Assembly (NCBI RefSeq): GCF_001641635.1
Contig: NZ_LUUB01000051.1
Location: 278,671-334,696, forward strand
From: Bradyrhizobium centrolobii
Lineage (GTDB): Bacteria; Pseudomonadota; Alphaproteobacteria; Rhizobiales; Xanthobacteraceae
DNA: 56,026 bases
Direction of reading: 5' to 3'
Position numbers and translations under genes: made by a program. Each line of letters starts with the position of its first letter. The first letter of the stretch is position 1. The notes beneath the pieces were generated by a model. It was given only the letters and a program-made list of their open reading frames with translations. It made no database searches and was not told the DNA's origin. Positions 26,014-35,542 of the stretch are shown piece by piece.

Positions 26014-26634
26014 TCAGTGCGGCGGCCAGGTGCAGACCTGTGCAAAACGCCGACGAACGGCATCCAGGCCGGCCAGTTCAAATGTGTTCTCGTAAGGTGA
26101 AGCCGTTCCAGCATACACTTTGACCAGAAGCCGGCCTCCATCCGGCATGGAGCGTATGAGGCGGACGGCGTCGCCCGGAAACGCAAGACTTCGTCCGCCT
26201 TCCGCAACCCTCCACCGCTGGTCGACAGGCGGTTGATCATCGATCTGGTACACGACCTTCACCCCGGTGGCCGGAGTTTTACTCCAGGAGCCCGTCGTGG
26301 AGAGCATCAGTTCGGTCCGATTGGCGCGACAATGGATGGCGAGCGAGGAGGGCCCATCCTTCGAGGTGGCTCGCGCCGTGGTCTGCGCCGCGATCTGCGG
26401 CTTGTAGTCCACCGGCGAGGTCGTTTCGCTCATGATCCAGTTCGGACCTTGAGGTGGCAGTTGGGCGGATTGTTCAGGTGCTTCCCCGAGTTGTTCGTCG
26501 ACGCATTTCAGGCGTTCCATTCCTTCGAACCGCGCGCAAGCCTTCACGCGATCGAGCGCATCGTCGGCATGCGCGCAGCTTAGATAACTGATACCCGCGA
26601 GCACGGACGCCGCGAGGGCACCGAGTCGCCTCAT
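26014..26634 (-). CDS. Exported VasI-like protein
   Basis: The 206-residue protein has a signal peptide (MRRLGALAASVLAGISYLSC, cleavage likely near AHAD). The mature part resembles the VasI family linked to type VI secretion: WIMSETTSPVDYKPQI, then LAIHCRANRTELMLSTTG, DQPPVDQRWRVAEGGRSLAFPGDAVRLI in pieces, and a final FELAGLDAVRRRFAQVCTW. The same fold also occurs outside type VI clusters, and no type VI genes are in this window. The gene starts inside the stop of the TAXI gene (ATGA), so the two are co-translated. Function is unknown; it is probably periplasmic. Confidence 0.65.
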   Translation of the reverse strand: MRRLGALAASVLAGISYLSCAHADDALDRVKACARFEGMERLKCVDEQLGEAPEQSAQLPPQGPNWIMSETTSPVDYKPQIAAQTTARATSKDGPSSLAIHCRANRTELMLSTTGSWSKTPATGVKVVYQIDDQPPVDQRWRVAEGGRSLAFPGDAVRLIRSMPDGGRLLVKVYAGTASPYENTFELAGLDAVRRRFAQVCTWPPH

Positions 26635-27653
26635 CGTGACAGTCCGACGGTCGCGCTTGGCGAGCGATCCAGCCATTCCTGCGCCGGACCAAATCGCGCC
26701 AGACTGGGCACGCTGGCGCGGAGGTTCACGTCTTTCCATTTCGCATCGAAACCGGCGGACTGCAGCCGGTCCAGCCGCCCGAACAGGTGCTCCACGAAGC
26801 GCGCCATGCGCCGATAGCGATCGGTCTGCGGCTGCCAGTTGTAGGCCGCAAGAACCGTGGGGACGGCGATGGTCGCGATCCGCTCGCCCTTTGGTACGAG
26901 GTTTGGATAGTCCTTTGAGTCGATGGACGACGGAAGATAGTAGTCTTCGAATCTGGTGTCGTATTCGATCGGCAGGAACTTGAAGCCGTCATCCCAGCGC
27001 CCTTTCAAGAAGGCGTCGATCGGCTTTGATGTGATGAAGACAACGGCCGCGATTTCCCCGCTCTTCATCTGCTGCAACGCGACCTGGTGGGGAATGAACA
27101 TCTTTTCGACATTCAACCCCAGCCGGCTGAAAATCAGCGGACCGGAATAAGCGGCTGCCGTGCCCTGAGTGTTGAAGTTGACCTTCTTTCCCTTGAGGTC
27201 ATCGAGCGACTTGATCTCGGGACGCACGAAGACATGCAGTTCGGCCGGGAAGAGGTTGAGAACATAGACGATGCGCCGTTCGATCGATGGGACCTGCGCC
27301 TTGTACTCGTCAAGGGCATCCGTGTTGATAATCGCGGCATCGACGCCCCTGAGATAGAGCAGCGAGTTGACGTTCTCCGTCGCGCCGGTCGTCACGATCG
27401 GAATGACGTGAAGCTTGTCGTCCTCATTGACGACGCGGGCGATTTCTGCGGCCAGCCGGAGCGGCGCGCCCTCGATGAGGCCTCCGGCGAGCCCGACCGT
27501 CCATGCGTTGATGCGCTCCTTCGCGGCCATGTCAGCGTTTCGTGCCGCGGTTGATGCTGTCGTCTCGCGCGACGAACGAGATTGAGCGTTGGCAGCAAGC
27601 TGTAGGCCGAGCATTGCCAGTACAAAGGCAAATGCGAGCTTGCTCAAGGACAT
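26631..27653 (-). CDS. TAXI-family periplasmic solute-binding protein
   Basis: Starting at the ATG at 27653 gives 340 residues with a clean signal peptide (MSLSKLAFAFVLAMLGLQ, cleavage near ANAQS). The mature protein follows the TRAP-associated extracytoplasmic immunogenic (TAXI) pattern: AWTVGLAGGLIEGAPLRLA, VIPIVTTGATENVNSLLYLR, DAAIINTDAL, and SLDDLKGKKVNFNTQGTAA. TAXI proteins usually feed a fused DctQM permease, but no TRAP permease is in the window. So it is an orphan binding or sensing protein here. It overlaps the VasI-like gene and starts 44 bases after the coiled-coil gene, pointing to a three-gene operon. Confidence 0.8.
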   Translation of the reverse strand: MSLSKLAFAFVLAMLGLQLAANAQSRSSRETTASTAARNADMAAKERINAWTVGLAGGLIEGAPLRLAAEIARVVNEDDKLHVIPIVTTGATENVNSLLYLRGVDAAIINTDALDEYKAQVPSIERRIVYVLNLFPAELHVFVRPEIKSLDDLKGKKVNFNTQGTAAAYSGPLIFSRLGLNVEKMFIPHQVALQQMKSGEIAAVVFITSKPIDAFLKGRWDDGFKFLPIEYDTRFEDYYLPSSIDSKDYPNLVPKGERIATIAVPTVLAAYNWQPQTDRYRRMARFVEHLFGRLDRLQSAGFDAKWKDVNLRASVPSLARFGPAQEWLDRSPSATVGLSR

Positions 27654-27697
27654 GGGTCTCTCCACTCTCTGGGCTAGGTTCCGATTCTCTCTAGTGG

Positions 27698-29797
27698 CTA
27701 TTTGAGCCCCTTGATCCGTCCTTCCGCATCGTCAATGCCGCCGGCCTGTGCTCGTTCATACAGCTCGCGCGCCTTCGCGGAATCGCCGGCGACGCCGCGG
27801 GCGTCCCACAATTGCAGCACGTGAGGATCGTAGGTTTCGGCAAGCATGAAGGCGGCTCGCGCGCTGCCTTGTCCAACAACGTATTCCAGCAAACCGCGTG
27901 CGCCGTTGATGTCGGATTGCCGGAGCAACGCGTTAGCGCGGGCAAGGAGCCTCTGTTCGTTCGCGAGCGGACGCGGCGACGCGTTCGCAGGCGCGGAGCG
28001 CTCCGACGCCGGGACGACCTTGGGATCGGGGTCAGGCGGAGCAGGACGTTTCGTCACCGGCGCGTTCGGTGTCGTAGCGGTAGATGCGGATGGGCGAGCG
28101 GGGGGCGTAGCGGTGGCCTGGGTACCGGTGTGGCCCGGCGCACGTCCGGCTCCCTCGCGCGAGGGGAGGACGGCGGCGGTAGAAGCATTCCGAGCGGCCA
28201 GCTTTCGGTTGGCGTCCTCGAGCTGAGCCCGCACGGAGGCGAGCTCACGCACAAGACCATCGGCGCGTTCGTGCTCTTTGTCGAGCGCCAGCTTCTGCTC
28301 CGCCGCCGCAGCGTTTGCCTCGGTCATTTGGAGGAGCTTGGCGTCGGCCGCGGCGAGACGCGTGGAGCGTTCTTCGACCTGTTTTCGCGTCGAGGCAAGT
28401 TCGCTGGTCAGCGTTTCGCTTCTGGCTCGTTCCTTCTCGATCTCGCGCCTGGCTTCGGCCTTTGCGGCGCCCTCGGCGGTTCGCACCGCCTCCGGGGTCG
28501 CGGCACGTGCCGCATCGCGTTCATTCTTCAATGATGCCGCTTCGCGCGCGAGGGCGTCGACACGCGTGCGCTGCTGTCCAAGTTCCCGCTCCAGCGCTTG
28601 CTTCTGCTTGGCGTCTGCCGCGCGGGAGTTTGCCAGCTCAGAACTCGCGGTTTTCGCCGCACTGAGCTCGGCGTGCAGAGAGCTTAGCTGGCGCGCCGCG
28701 GTGTCTGCTTTGTCCCGCTGCTTCTCAAGTTCTCGTTCCAGCGCCTGCCTTTCCTCGACGTGCGCAACAGTGGCCTTTGCCGCGACGGAAGCCGCGGCCT
28801 GCGTCGCGGTCATCGTCGTGCGGAGGTTGCTCAATTCGCTTGTAAGGGCTTCTGCCTTATCTTGCTCCTGCTTCAGTTCCTGCTCGAGAGCCTGCCTTTG
28901 TGCGGCCTCTGCAGCGGCGGATTTTGCGGCTTCAGACTCTGCGGTCCGCGCAGCGCCGAGTTGCGATTTGAGCGAGACAAGCTGGAGAGCAAGCCGCTTG
29001 GACCCGTTCCGCCGTTCAATCGGAGGCTCCTGCTTGAGCTCCGCTTCGGAGGTTTGCATCGCCTTCGAAGCCGCGACCCGTGCGATGTCGAGCTCCGCCT
29101 TCAAGAAGGAGAGCTCACGCGCCAGATTGTTTGCCCGTTCCCGCTCCTGTTCGAGCGCCTGCGTTTGCCGGATTCCAACCTCGATGGCGCGGACGGTGTG
29201 CGCCTGGGTTTGCCGCGCGGCGTCGAGCTCCGCCCGGGCAGCTGCCAATTCACGCGCAAGCTTGTCCCCACGCTCCCGCTCCTGATCCAGCGCCTGTTTC
29301 TGCTTGATCCGCTCTCCTTCGGAGGCGGATTGAACGACGTTGAGCTCGGTGCGAGGCGCTGAGGTCATTTCGCGTGCGAGGGCATCGGCCATGTTCCGTT
29401 GCTGCTCGCTCTCAGTGGTCGCCTTTTGCGCCCTGGGTGTAGCGGGCTGTGCGAGCGCCGACTGCGCCTGATCCGTGCGTTGAGCCAGGATCAGCCTGCG
29501 TGCGACGTCGCCCGGCTCTCGGCCGCGCTCGACGCCCCGTCGCTCAAGTGTCGCCGTCGCGATGAGGGAAGTGCTATGGTCACCGTCGCGGCGTAGCCGG
29601 CCCTCGGCGACGCCAGTCAGGAATGGGAGAAGGCAGGTGATCAGAGCGGCCGTGCGCGCGCCTACGCGGGCGTATGAGCTGTCAACGATATCGACTCCTC
29701 GTCGTCCGCGGAACGGAACATGCTGGTGCGACGGCCAACGCGCCGTGGTGGGCGCGACGACTCCTCGTTGCTGCGACTCGAATCCGTGCACCCCCAT
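27698..29797 (-). CDS. Large coiled-coil protein with C-terminal Sel1-like repeats
   Basis: The 699-residue protein has a hydrophobic segment near residues 50-62 (AALITCLLPFLTG) that may anchor it. A very long coiled coil (about 110-560) is built of repeated blocks of the type KQALEQERERANNLARELS, rich in Ala, Glu, Arg and Gln. A Pro/Ala/Thr-rich hinge follows (about 565-615), then one or two Sel1/TPR-like repeats (ANALLRQSDINGARGLLEYV, FMLAETYDP, AKARELYERAQAGG). The exact N-terminus is uncertain; the first 60 residues are poorly structured. It probably heads the operon with the TAXI and VasI-like genes. No enzyme motif is seen; an envelope scaffold is a guess. Confidence 0.7.
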   Translation of the reverse strand: MGVHGFESQQRGVVAPTTARWPSHQHVPFRGRRGVDIVDSSYARVGARTAALITCLLPFLTGVAEGRLRRDGDHSTSLIATATLERRGVERGREPGDVARRLILAQRTDQAQSALAQPATPRAQKATTESEQQRNMADALAREMTSAPRTELNVVQSASEGERIKQKQALDQERERGDKLARELAAARAELDAARQTQAHTVRAIEVGIRQTQALEQERERANNLARELSFLKAELDIARVAASKAMQTSEAELKQEPPIERRNGSKRLALQLVSLKSQLGAARTAESEAAKSAAAEAAQRQALEQELKQEQDKAEALTSELSNLRTTMTATQAAASVAAKATVAHVEERQALERELEKQRDKADTAARQLSSLHAELSAAKTASSELANSRAADAKQKQALERELGQQRTRVDALAREAASLKNERDAARAATPEAVRTAEGAAKAEARREIEKERARSETLTSELASTRKQVEERSTRLAAADAKLLQMTEANAAAAEQKLALDKEHERADGLVRELASVRAQLEDANRKLAARNASTAAVLPSREGAGRAPGHTGTQATATPPARPSASTATTPNAPVTKRPAPPDPDPKVVPASERSAPANASPRPLANEQRLLARANALLRQSDINGARGLLEYVVGQGSARAAFMLAETYDPHVLQLWDARGVAGDSAKARELYERAQAGGIDDAEGRIKGLK

Positions 29798-30036
29798 TGC
29801 GACAACTCAGATTCTGTAGGGTTCATGGCCGTTCATTTCATGACACCGCCTTCGTCGGTGCTCTGTCGATGTCGCAGTCGTGGTAGCCACAACGGGGTAG
29901 GTGCACCGGGAATGGGGAATTAAGTAGATCGGACAGGCCGCTGCCGAATGTTTCTTGACCCGCATAGGCGCGCTTAACTAGCGTGTAGCAGGCAATTGTG
30001 TGACTGCGCGCTCAATACACAGGCAGGTAACACAGC

Positions 30037-30549
30037 ATGAACAGATCATTGGTCGTTTTTGCCGGCATGACGGCTGTTGGGCTGATTCTCGTAAGTGGCG
30101 TCGAAACCCGCGGTTCTTCCCATTCCGGTGTTTCTACCAAGAATGCGAATGCCAAGATGACCAGCGCGGCACCTAAGACGCAGCCGCATCGGGTCGCTAT
30201 CCACGTTGACGTCAATGACCCGGCGGTGATGAATCTCGCTCTCAACAACGTCAGCAATGTTGCTCAGCACTACAGCGACCTCGGTCAGAAAGTCGAAATC
30301 GAAGTGGTCGCGTATGGGCCGGGACTGCACATGCTGCGAGATGACACCTCGCCTGTGAAAGGGCGTATCAAGGCCATGAGCGAAACCATGCCGGAGCTTA
30401 CGTTATCGGCATGCGGCAATACCCGCGAGAACATGGCGAAGAATGAGGGCAAGGATGTTCCGCTCATCTCGCAGGCGAAGGTCACCAAATCCGGTGTCGT
30501 CCGGTTGATGGAGCTCCAGGAGCGCGGCTGGAGTTACTTGCGGCCCTGA
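30037..30549 (+). CDS. Exported DsrE-fold protein
   Basis: The 170-residue protein starts with a signal peptide or anchor (MNRSLVVFAGMTAVGLILVS), then a low-complexity stretch, then a DsrE/DsrF-like domain from about 50. That domain reads HRVAIHVDVNDPAVMNLALN, EIEVVAYGPGLHML, and LSACGNTRENM. The single cysteine in SACGNT sits where many DsrE-like proteins have their reactive cysteine. Most DsrE proteins are cytoplasmic sulfur-relay parts, but a periplasmic subgroup exists. It is monocistronic here, divergent from the coiled-coil gene and convergent with the adenylation-thioesterase gene. Confidence 0.8.
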   Translation: MNRSLVVFAGMTAVGLILVSGVETRGSSHSGVSTKNANAKMTSAAPKTQPHRVAIHVDVNDPAVMNLALNNVSNVAQHYSDLGQKVEIEVVAYGPGLHMLRDDTSPVKGRIKAMSETMPELTLSACGNTRENMAKNEGKDVPLISQAKVTKSGVVRLMELQERGWSYLRP

Positions 30550-30644
30550 TTGGCTTTATTTCCTCGCCCTGCAAAGCGTGAAGCCGTGTCAGCGCGGGCT
30601 TGGAGCGCGTTCCGCGCCGTTTCCCACGTGTTCGCCTGGAAGAC

Positions 30645-30664
30645 AGCGGCCGGCACCGGCCGCT
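30645..30664. terminator. Hairpin between convergent genes
   Basis: AGCGGCCG (30645-30652) pairs exactly with CGGCCGCT (30657-30664) around a GCAC loop. It lies between the DsrE-like gene (plus) and the end of the polysaccharide locus (minus), 22 bases before that stop codon. No T-run follows. Confidence 0.5.
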
Positions 30665-30685
30665 CCCAAGGCTCTCTGTTGTAGA

Positions 30686-33424
30686 TCAGGAGCAGGACGC
30701 CGCGATCGCGCGCTCGATGACAGGTCGATTGACCGAGAGGTGGGGCTCGACCACGAGATCAAGATGGCCGCCGGCAATCGGAATGACGTCCAATTCCTCA
30801 AACAAGGAATCCCATCCGAGGCGCGCCGCGACCCCGGGTCGATTGCAGGCGAATACCGTCCCCTTGATGGGTAGACGACGTTTGGCATCCGCCACCCAGC
30901 GCCCGAACGCCCGCATCCGAAGGATCTCCTCCAGCTCCAGCTTGAGCATAAAGCGTGTGTTTGCCAGGGGCGTCCAGGTCATGGAGTCGACGAGCCGGCA
31001 GAACTGAACCTCGCGGCCCAAACGAGCGGCGAACTTCGCCAGCGTGCGACAAAGCATGCGGTAGATCGTCACGCGGTGCGATCGAATCCGCTGCAGTGTA
31101 CGCGCAAAGGTCTCACGATGATTAACTCCGCGAGGACCGACATTGGTGTCGAGGATGCCCAGGAATTTGACCGCGCGGCCTTGTTCTATCAATCGGCTCG
31201 CAACTTCGAAAGCCACACCGCCGCCGAGCGAATAGCCAATCATTCGGATATCGCCGCGAGGTTGGGCAGCGTTGATCTGTTCGACAGCAAGTGTGGCCAT
31301 CTCCTCGACCGAACCACGCCCGGTGAGGTTCCAGTTCAGATCCGGATAACGAATGGGGATTACGTGCGCCACCTTGTTCAATTGAGCGCCGAATGCCGCC
31401 ATGCTCGGGCCATACCCCATCGAGCCAGGCAATATCACAAGATGAGGAAGGATCTGATCTTCACGACACTGCCGCGCCGGCCGATCCGTCATCGCGACAG
31501 CCTGGATCATGTCATCAGCGCTCATGTCAACCGTGAACGCTTCCATGTTGAGCTCATGGCCGATCAGCTCCTCGAGATCCATGACGCAGCGCAGGAGCTT
31601 CAGTGAATCACCTCCGGCCTCGTCCCAACGACCGGCAGCTTCGGACGTGCCAAGGATGCTGGTCCACACCCGTTGCACGGCCTCGTTGGCTCTGGTCATT
31701 CCGTGCATCGTCGGTACAGGAGCGGCTGAGCTCTTTCTGTTCTCGAGATCGAGCACTTTCAGCTTGGCATGATCGATTTTTCCTCCCGGCAGGCGCGGAA
31801 TCTCCGATATGTCGTGCAACCTGGTCGGATGCAATGCCGCAGGGAGCGTCTGCCGGATCACGTTCCGAACGTCGGTCGTGAAATGCGGCCCTGGCGGATT
31901 GGATGGCGATGCAAACAGGACCAGCTCGTTCGCGTCCGTCACGACGGCAACGGCGTCCTTCACATAGGAGAGCTTCCGTACGACTTCCTCAAGCTCGGCC
32001 GGCTCGACACGTCGGCCATTGATCTTGAGTTGACGTCCTTTCCGTCCGACCACCCGCATCAGTCCATGCGTATCGACGACAACGAGGTCTCCGGTCTGGA
32101 AGGTGCGAGAGTGCGGATCATCCGGGGCGGGCAACGCCGGCGAAAGCCGTCCGTCTTCCCAGTATCCGAGCATGACGTATCTGCTCTTGATCACCAGCTC
32201 TCCGACTTCACCGCACGGAACGGATTTCCCGTTCTCGTCGACAACGGTAAACGATATGCCCGGAAGCAAATAGCCAACCGGAACGCCGACGCCGTCCTCC
32301 CGCCAATCCTTGGGAAGAAACCACTGGGTCCCGGTGGTTTCTGTCGACAAATAGCTGACCTGGATGAAGCAGGCCGGCTGTACTGCTCTTCGGGCAAGCG
32401 CGATATCGGTCCACAGCACTTTCTCCCCACCGATACGAACCATCCGAAGTGAATCGAAATCGCCTCGCTGACTGGAATTGATCAATGCGCGCAGCAGCGT
32501 CGGTACCACGTAGGTAATCGTTACTCGCTGCGAGTTGATCTGGCGCAGGACGCCGCGCAATCCGAGGGCCTCGACGTCAACAATGTGCAATTTTGCACCA
32601 GTCAACAAGGCCGAGAGCATCTCCCGGCAGCCGGCAATCGTGGTGGGGCCGCTCAGGGGCATGAAGACGTCGGCTGCGCCGATGTGGCATGCATCCACAT
32701 ATTGTTGCACGCGCTGCAGCAGGCTGCGTTGGCTGTTCACGACGCCCTTGGGCGCTCCGGTGCTGCCCGACGTATAGAGCACCACGGCAGGTGCATCGAC
32801 TGAAACCGGCCCAAGCGTTGGGGGGGTGGTTGAAGGTTCGCTGGCGCGCGCGACATCGAGGCAGTGCAGACCCCGCTCTTTGACCCAGCCGGCGGAGTTG
32901 TCGTTGTCCTGTCCAATCAGCACGGAAATCCGTGCGGTTGTGGCGATGGTCATGAGGCGCTGAACCGGATCGCGCGGATTGAGTGGGACCAGGATCCGGC
33001 CCGCCGCCATGCATGCCAGCATGGCGATTGGCTGCCAGACCGAGCCGCGCAACAGCCACCCGACGGCATCTCCTTCCGGGATTATTGCCGTGATCACGTC
33101 GGCCAACGCCAAAACCCGGGACAACAGCTGCGAGTAGGTAAAGCTGTGGGTGCCGTCGCTAATGGCGACTCTGTCGGCAAATCTCGCTGTTACCGCAATC
33201 AGGTGTTCGATCGTGGGGACGCCGGCGAAGCCGGGTCCCATCGCGTCGAATGGCCGGTCGACAGGGCCATGCAAATCGAGAGGTACTTCAGCAGGGCTCT
33301 TCCAGCGCAGCGTCGTGGGTAATTCCTGGACGGTCGAGGACGAGTGCATGTTCGAAACGCGCCGTGAATCATCAGACGAATGTGCACCGCTGTGTGTCTG
33401 GAGTTGCATCACGGTACCCATCAT
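30686..33424 (-). CDS. Adenylation-carrier-thioesterase fusion (NRPS-like, no condensation domain)
   Basis: The 912-residue protein has three domains. The adenylation domain (about 65-560) shows LYTSGSTGAPKGVV near 211, TGDLVVVD, and the C-terminal lysine in LPGGKIDHAKL near 545. The carrier domain has WDEAGGDSLKLLRC with the phosphopantetheine serine near 605. The alpha/beta-hydrolase thioesterase (about 680-912) has GYSLGGGVAFE near 733 and AGGHLDLV near 885 as nucleophile and histidine. It would activate an acid, load it on its own carrier and release or transfer it. With no condensation domain it cannot elongate. It is the last gene of the minus-strand polysaccharide locus, and its thioesterase is homologous to the stand-alone protein at 51431-52348. 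Confidence 0.9.
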   Translation of the reverse strand: MMGTVMQLQTHSGAHSSDDSRRVSNMHSSSTVQELPTTLRWKSPAEVPLDLHGPVDRPFDAMGPGFAGVPTIEHLIAVTARFADRVAISDGTHSFTYSQLLSRVLALADVITAIIPEGDAVGWLLRGSVWQPIAMLACMAAGRILVPLNPRDPVQRLMTIATTARISVLIGQDNDNSAGWVKERGLHCLDVARASEPSTTPPTLGPVSVDAPAVVLYTSGSTGAPKGVVNSQRSLLQRVQQYVDACHIGAADVFMPLSGPTTIAGCREMLSALLTGAKLHIVDVEALGLRGVLRQINSQRVTITYVVPTLLRALINSSQRGDFDSLRMVRIGGEKVLWTDIALARRAVQPACFIQVSYLSTETTGTQWFLPKDWREDGVGVPVGYLLPGISFTVVDENGKSVPCGEVGELVIKSRYVMLGYWEDGRLSPALPAPDDPHSRTFQTGDLVVVDTHGLMRVVGRKGRQLKINGRRVEPAELEEVVRKLSYVKDAVAVVTDANELVLFASPSNPPGPHFTTDVRNVIRQTLPAALHPTRLHDISEIPRLPGGKIDHAKLKVLDLENRKSSAAPVPTMHGMTRANEAVQRVWTSILGTSEAAGRWDEAGGDSLKLLRCVMDLEELIGHELNMEAFTVDMSADDMIQAVAMTDRPARQCREDQILPHLVILPGSMGYGPSMAAFGAQLNKVAHVIPIRYPDLNWNLTGRGSVEEMATLAVEQINAAQPRGDIRMIGYSLGGGVAFEVASRLIEQGRAVKFLGILDTNVGPRGVNHRETFARTLQRIRSHRVTIYRMLCRTLAKFAARLGREVQFCRLVDSMTWTPLANTRFMLKLELEEILRMRAFGRWVADAKRRLPIKGTVFACNRPGVAARLGWDSLFEELDVIPIAGGHLDLVVEPHLSVNRPVIERAIAASCS

Positions 33425-33638
33425 GTTCCCGCCCTAACGTAGGTCAATCCGGTCTGTGCACGCATACTCCGAATGAAGGATGCGCTTGAAGTTTGGTTGT
33501 GAACGGACGGCCATACCCGGCATCGGATGCAAGAGGAGGGTTTGCATGGTCAGCCTGTGCCTGGTCGAACGGTGTCTTGCCCGTGTCAAAACGTTCCGAG
33601 TGTCGGTCGATGAACATCTGGACCTAGGCCGCTGCGGG

Positions 33639-35531
33639 TCACTGAGGTGGCCTCAGACCAGCCCCGGCGTGGTCGGAAACATCGATGACGGGTTCAATCC
33701 TTATCCATCGTGCCACCGTTGTTTTGAGGCGGTGGTAGTAGAGCATCAGGGGCGACTTGGACGACAGCTCCATATCCGATGGCGTAACCTCGGATTGGAT
33801 TCCGTGTGTCAGGACACACCAGAACCTGACACCGGCATCAAGGTCCGAAGAACGAGCGAACCGATTCAGCGCGCTTTGTGCCACATCGCGACTGGTGCTT
33901 CCGGCCCGAACGGCGAGCAGAACATGATCTGCCCAGGAAGCGAGGAGTCTCACTTCGGGCGCATCATGCAGCGAGGGGGCGTTGATGACGATGAGATCGT
34001 AGGTGTTTCTCAGCTGCTCGAACAGCGACGACACCTTCGGGCCCGCCAGCGGCCATAGGCGATTTCCCTCGGACAATCCTGCCGATATATAATCAACGCC
34101 GAGCTCCGGGATGTGCTGGACGGCCTTGGCCGCAGCCTCGTCGTGCGCCAACAGTTTGAACAGATCTGCAGCATCGCCGCCGGGGCGACGAGGCAGTTGC
34201 CCGAAATCCAGGAACAGAACGCGTTGTCCGAGTTGCGCAGCGCAAGAGCCGAAACTCCACGCAACCGCGCTCTTACCTTCACCGTGCAAGCTGGACGTCA
34301 CCAGGACAACATGCTGTGGCCGTGGCGAGACCGGATCAGTGGCCAATAGCGATACGACAGTAGAACGAACTGCTCTCGTGTGCGAGATAGCCGATTGTTC
34401 CACGATCCGGCGCGGCGAGCTGTTCAACTCGAGCGGGATCGACGGTATCAAACCGACACACGGGATGCCCAATGCTTCTGCAGCCTCGGCCTCGGTGTGC
34501 AGGCTTCGATCAAAGTGATTCAGGATGACTGCGACAAGGCATGCCAAGAGGGCGAAGATAATCGTGATTGGGGGGACAAGAAGGAACGGGTTCAACGAAC
34601 TGGGAAGGTCCGGCGGCGAGGCGTCCGCGATCACGGTCACCTCCGGCTCGGTGACGACGCCCTTCGTGGTCAGTTCTTGCCGCCTTCGCAGCAGTGTTTC
34701 GTACTGCTGTGCCAAGGTAGTGATCTGCCATTCCAAGGCGGCCACGCTCTGCGATGACGAAGTCGGACCAGAGTGACTTGAATCCAATTCAGCCTTTGCC
34801 TTCGACAAGTCGCGCTGAACGGCGGCCGATTGTTCCGCGATGGTATCCAGAGCCTGGAGCTCCACGGCCTGTTTTTGTCGGGTCAGCTCGTCGACATAGG
34901 ACCGAGCCACAAGATTCGCGACTTCCGCGGCCCGCTGCGGATTGGCGTCGTTGAATATTACGCTGATAACTCTGGATCGGCGCTCCTGACTGATCTTCAA
35001 GCGACCTTTCAATGCTGCCACTGCCGCGCCGTCGCTCGGCTGGTGTCTACCGAAAGAGAGAACCCCCTTGGTCTTTGACCATGCAGTGCGGATCAGGGCT
35101 CGCGCGGCGGAATCCGTTACTCTGCCCTGCGCCGGCTTGTCGAGCATCCTCAGTGCCGGCAAAAGCCGCCGCAGGTAGGCGTCGGACGACATGACCGTCA
35201 CATGCGTGTCGATGGTCGAATCGTCGGAACCGCCAGCCGGTGCGGAGGCATTGCCGGCCGCACCGGCATTGTCGGCTGCTCCGCCGCCTCGCGCATTCAC
35301 GACGAGCTGTGCTGTTGCGATGTAGGAGGGGGACATAAGAAGGCTGCCAAGCACGGCGAGCAGGGCACCGAGAGCAATCATCCTGACTACGAAGTGCTTG
35401 TACCGCCTGATGCTATCCAGGACGTGCTTGAACGTTGCTACGGCGTCATCCTTGGGAGGCGGATCGGCTTTTGGCCGTGTCTGGGACAGAACGGTCACCG
35501 GCAGAATCCGTTTACCTGTAAACGCTTCCAT
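33639..35531 (-). CDS. Wzc/ExoP-like polysaccharide copolymerase with degenerate kinase domain
   Basis: The 630-residue protein has a first membrane helix (about 47-70, with the Wzz context SPSYIATAQLVV), a periplasmic coiled-coil region with a GNVR-like end, a second helix (about 320-345), and a cytoplasmic P-loop domain. Walker A is intact (SSLHGEGKSAVAW, about 417). Walker A' reads VLFLDFGQLPRRPG (about 441) and Walker B reads LIVINAPS (about 515): the second A' Asp and the Walker B Asp of active tyrosine kinases are missing. The tail lacks a tyrosine cluster, with only LMLYY present. It probably sets chain length structurally rather than by phosphorylation. It follows the asparagine synthetase gene by 11 bases. 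Confidence 0.85.
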   Translation of the reverse strand: MEAFTGKRILPVTVLSQTRPKADPPPKDDAVATFKHVLDSIRRYKHFVVRMIALGALLAVLGSLLMSPSYIATAQLVVNARGGGAADNAGAAGNASAPAGGSDDSTIDTHVTVMSSDAYLRRLLPALRMLDKPAQGRVTDSAARALIRTAWSKTKGVLSFGRHQPSDGAAVAALKGRLKISQERRSRVISVIFNDANPQRAAEVANLVARSYVDELTRQKQAVELQALDTIAEQSAAVQRDLSKAKAELDSSHSGPTSSSQSVAALEWQITTLAQQYETLLRRRQELTTKGVVTEPEVTVIADASPPDLPSSLNPFLLVPPITIIFALLACLVAVILNHFDRSLHTEAEAAEALGIPCVGLIPSIPLELNSSPRRIVEQSAISHTRAVRSTVVSLLATDPVSPRPQHVVLVTSSLHGEGKSAVAWSFGSCAAQLGQRVLFLDFGQLPRRPGGDAADLFKLLAHDEAAAKAVQHIPELGVDYISAGLSEGNRLWPLAGPKVSSLFEQLRNTYDLIVINAPSLHDAPEVRLLASWADHVLLAVRAGSTSRDVAQSALNRFARSSDLDAGVRFWCVLTHGIQSEVTPSDMELSSKSPLMLYYHRLKTTVARWIRIEPVIDVSDHAGAGLRPPQ

Positions 35532-35542
35532 TGCGCGCTCCT

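Noticed and set aside
28278..29285. Plus-strand ORF (335 codons) opposite the coiled-coil gene
   Set aside because: Ser/Ala/Arg-rich complement of a heptad-repeat gene; a known artefact of GC-rich coiled-coil sequences.
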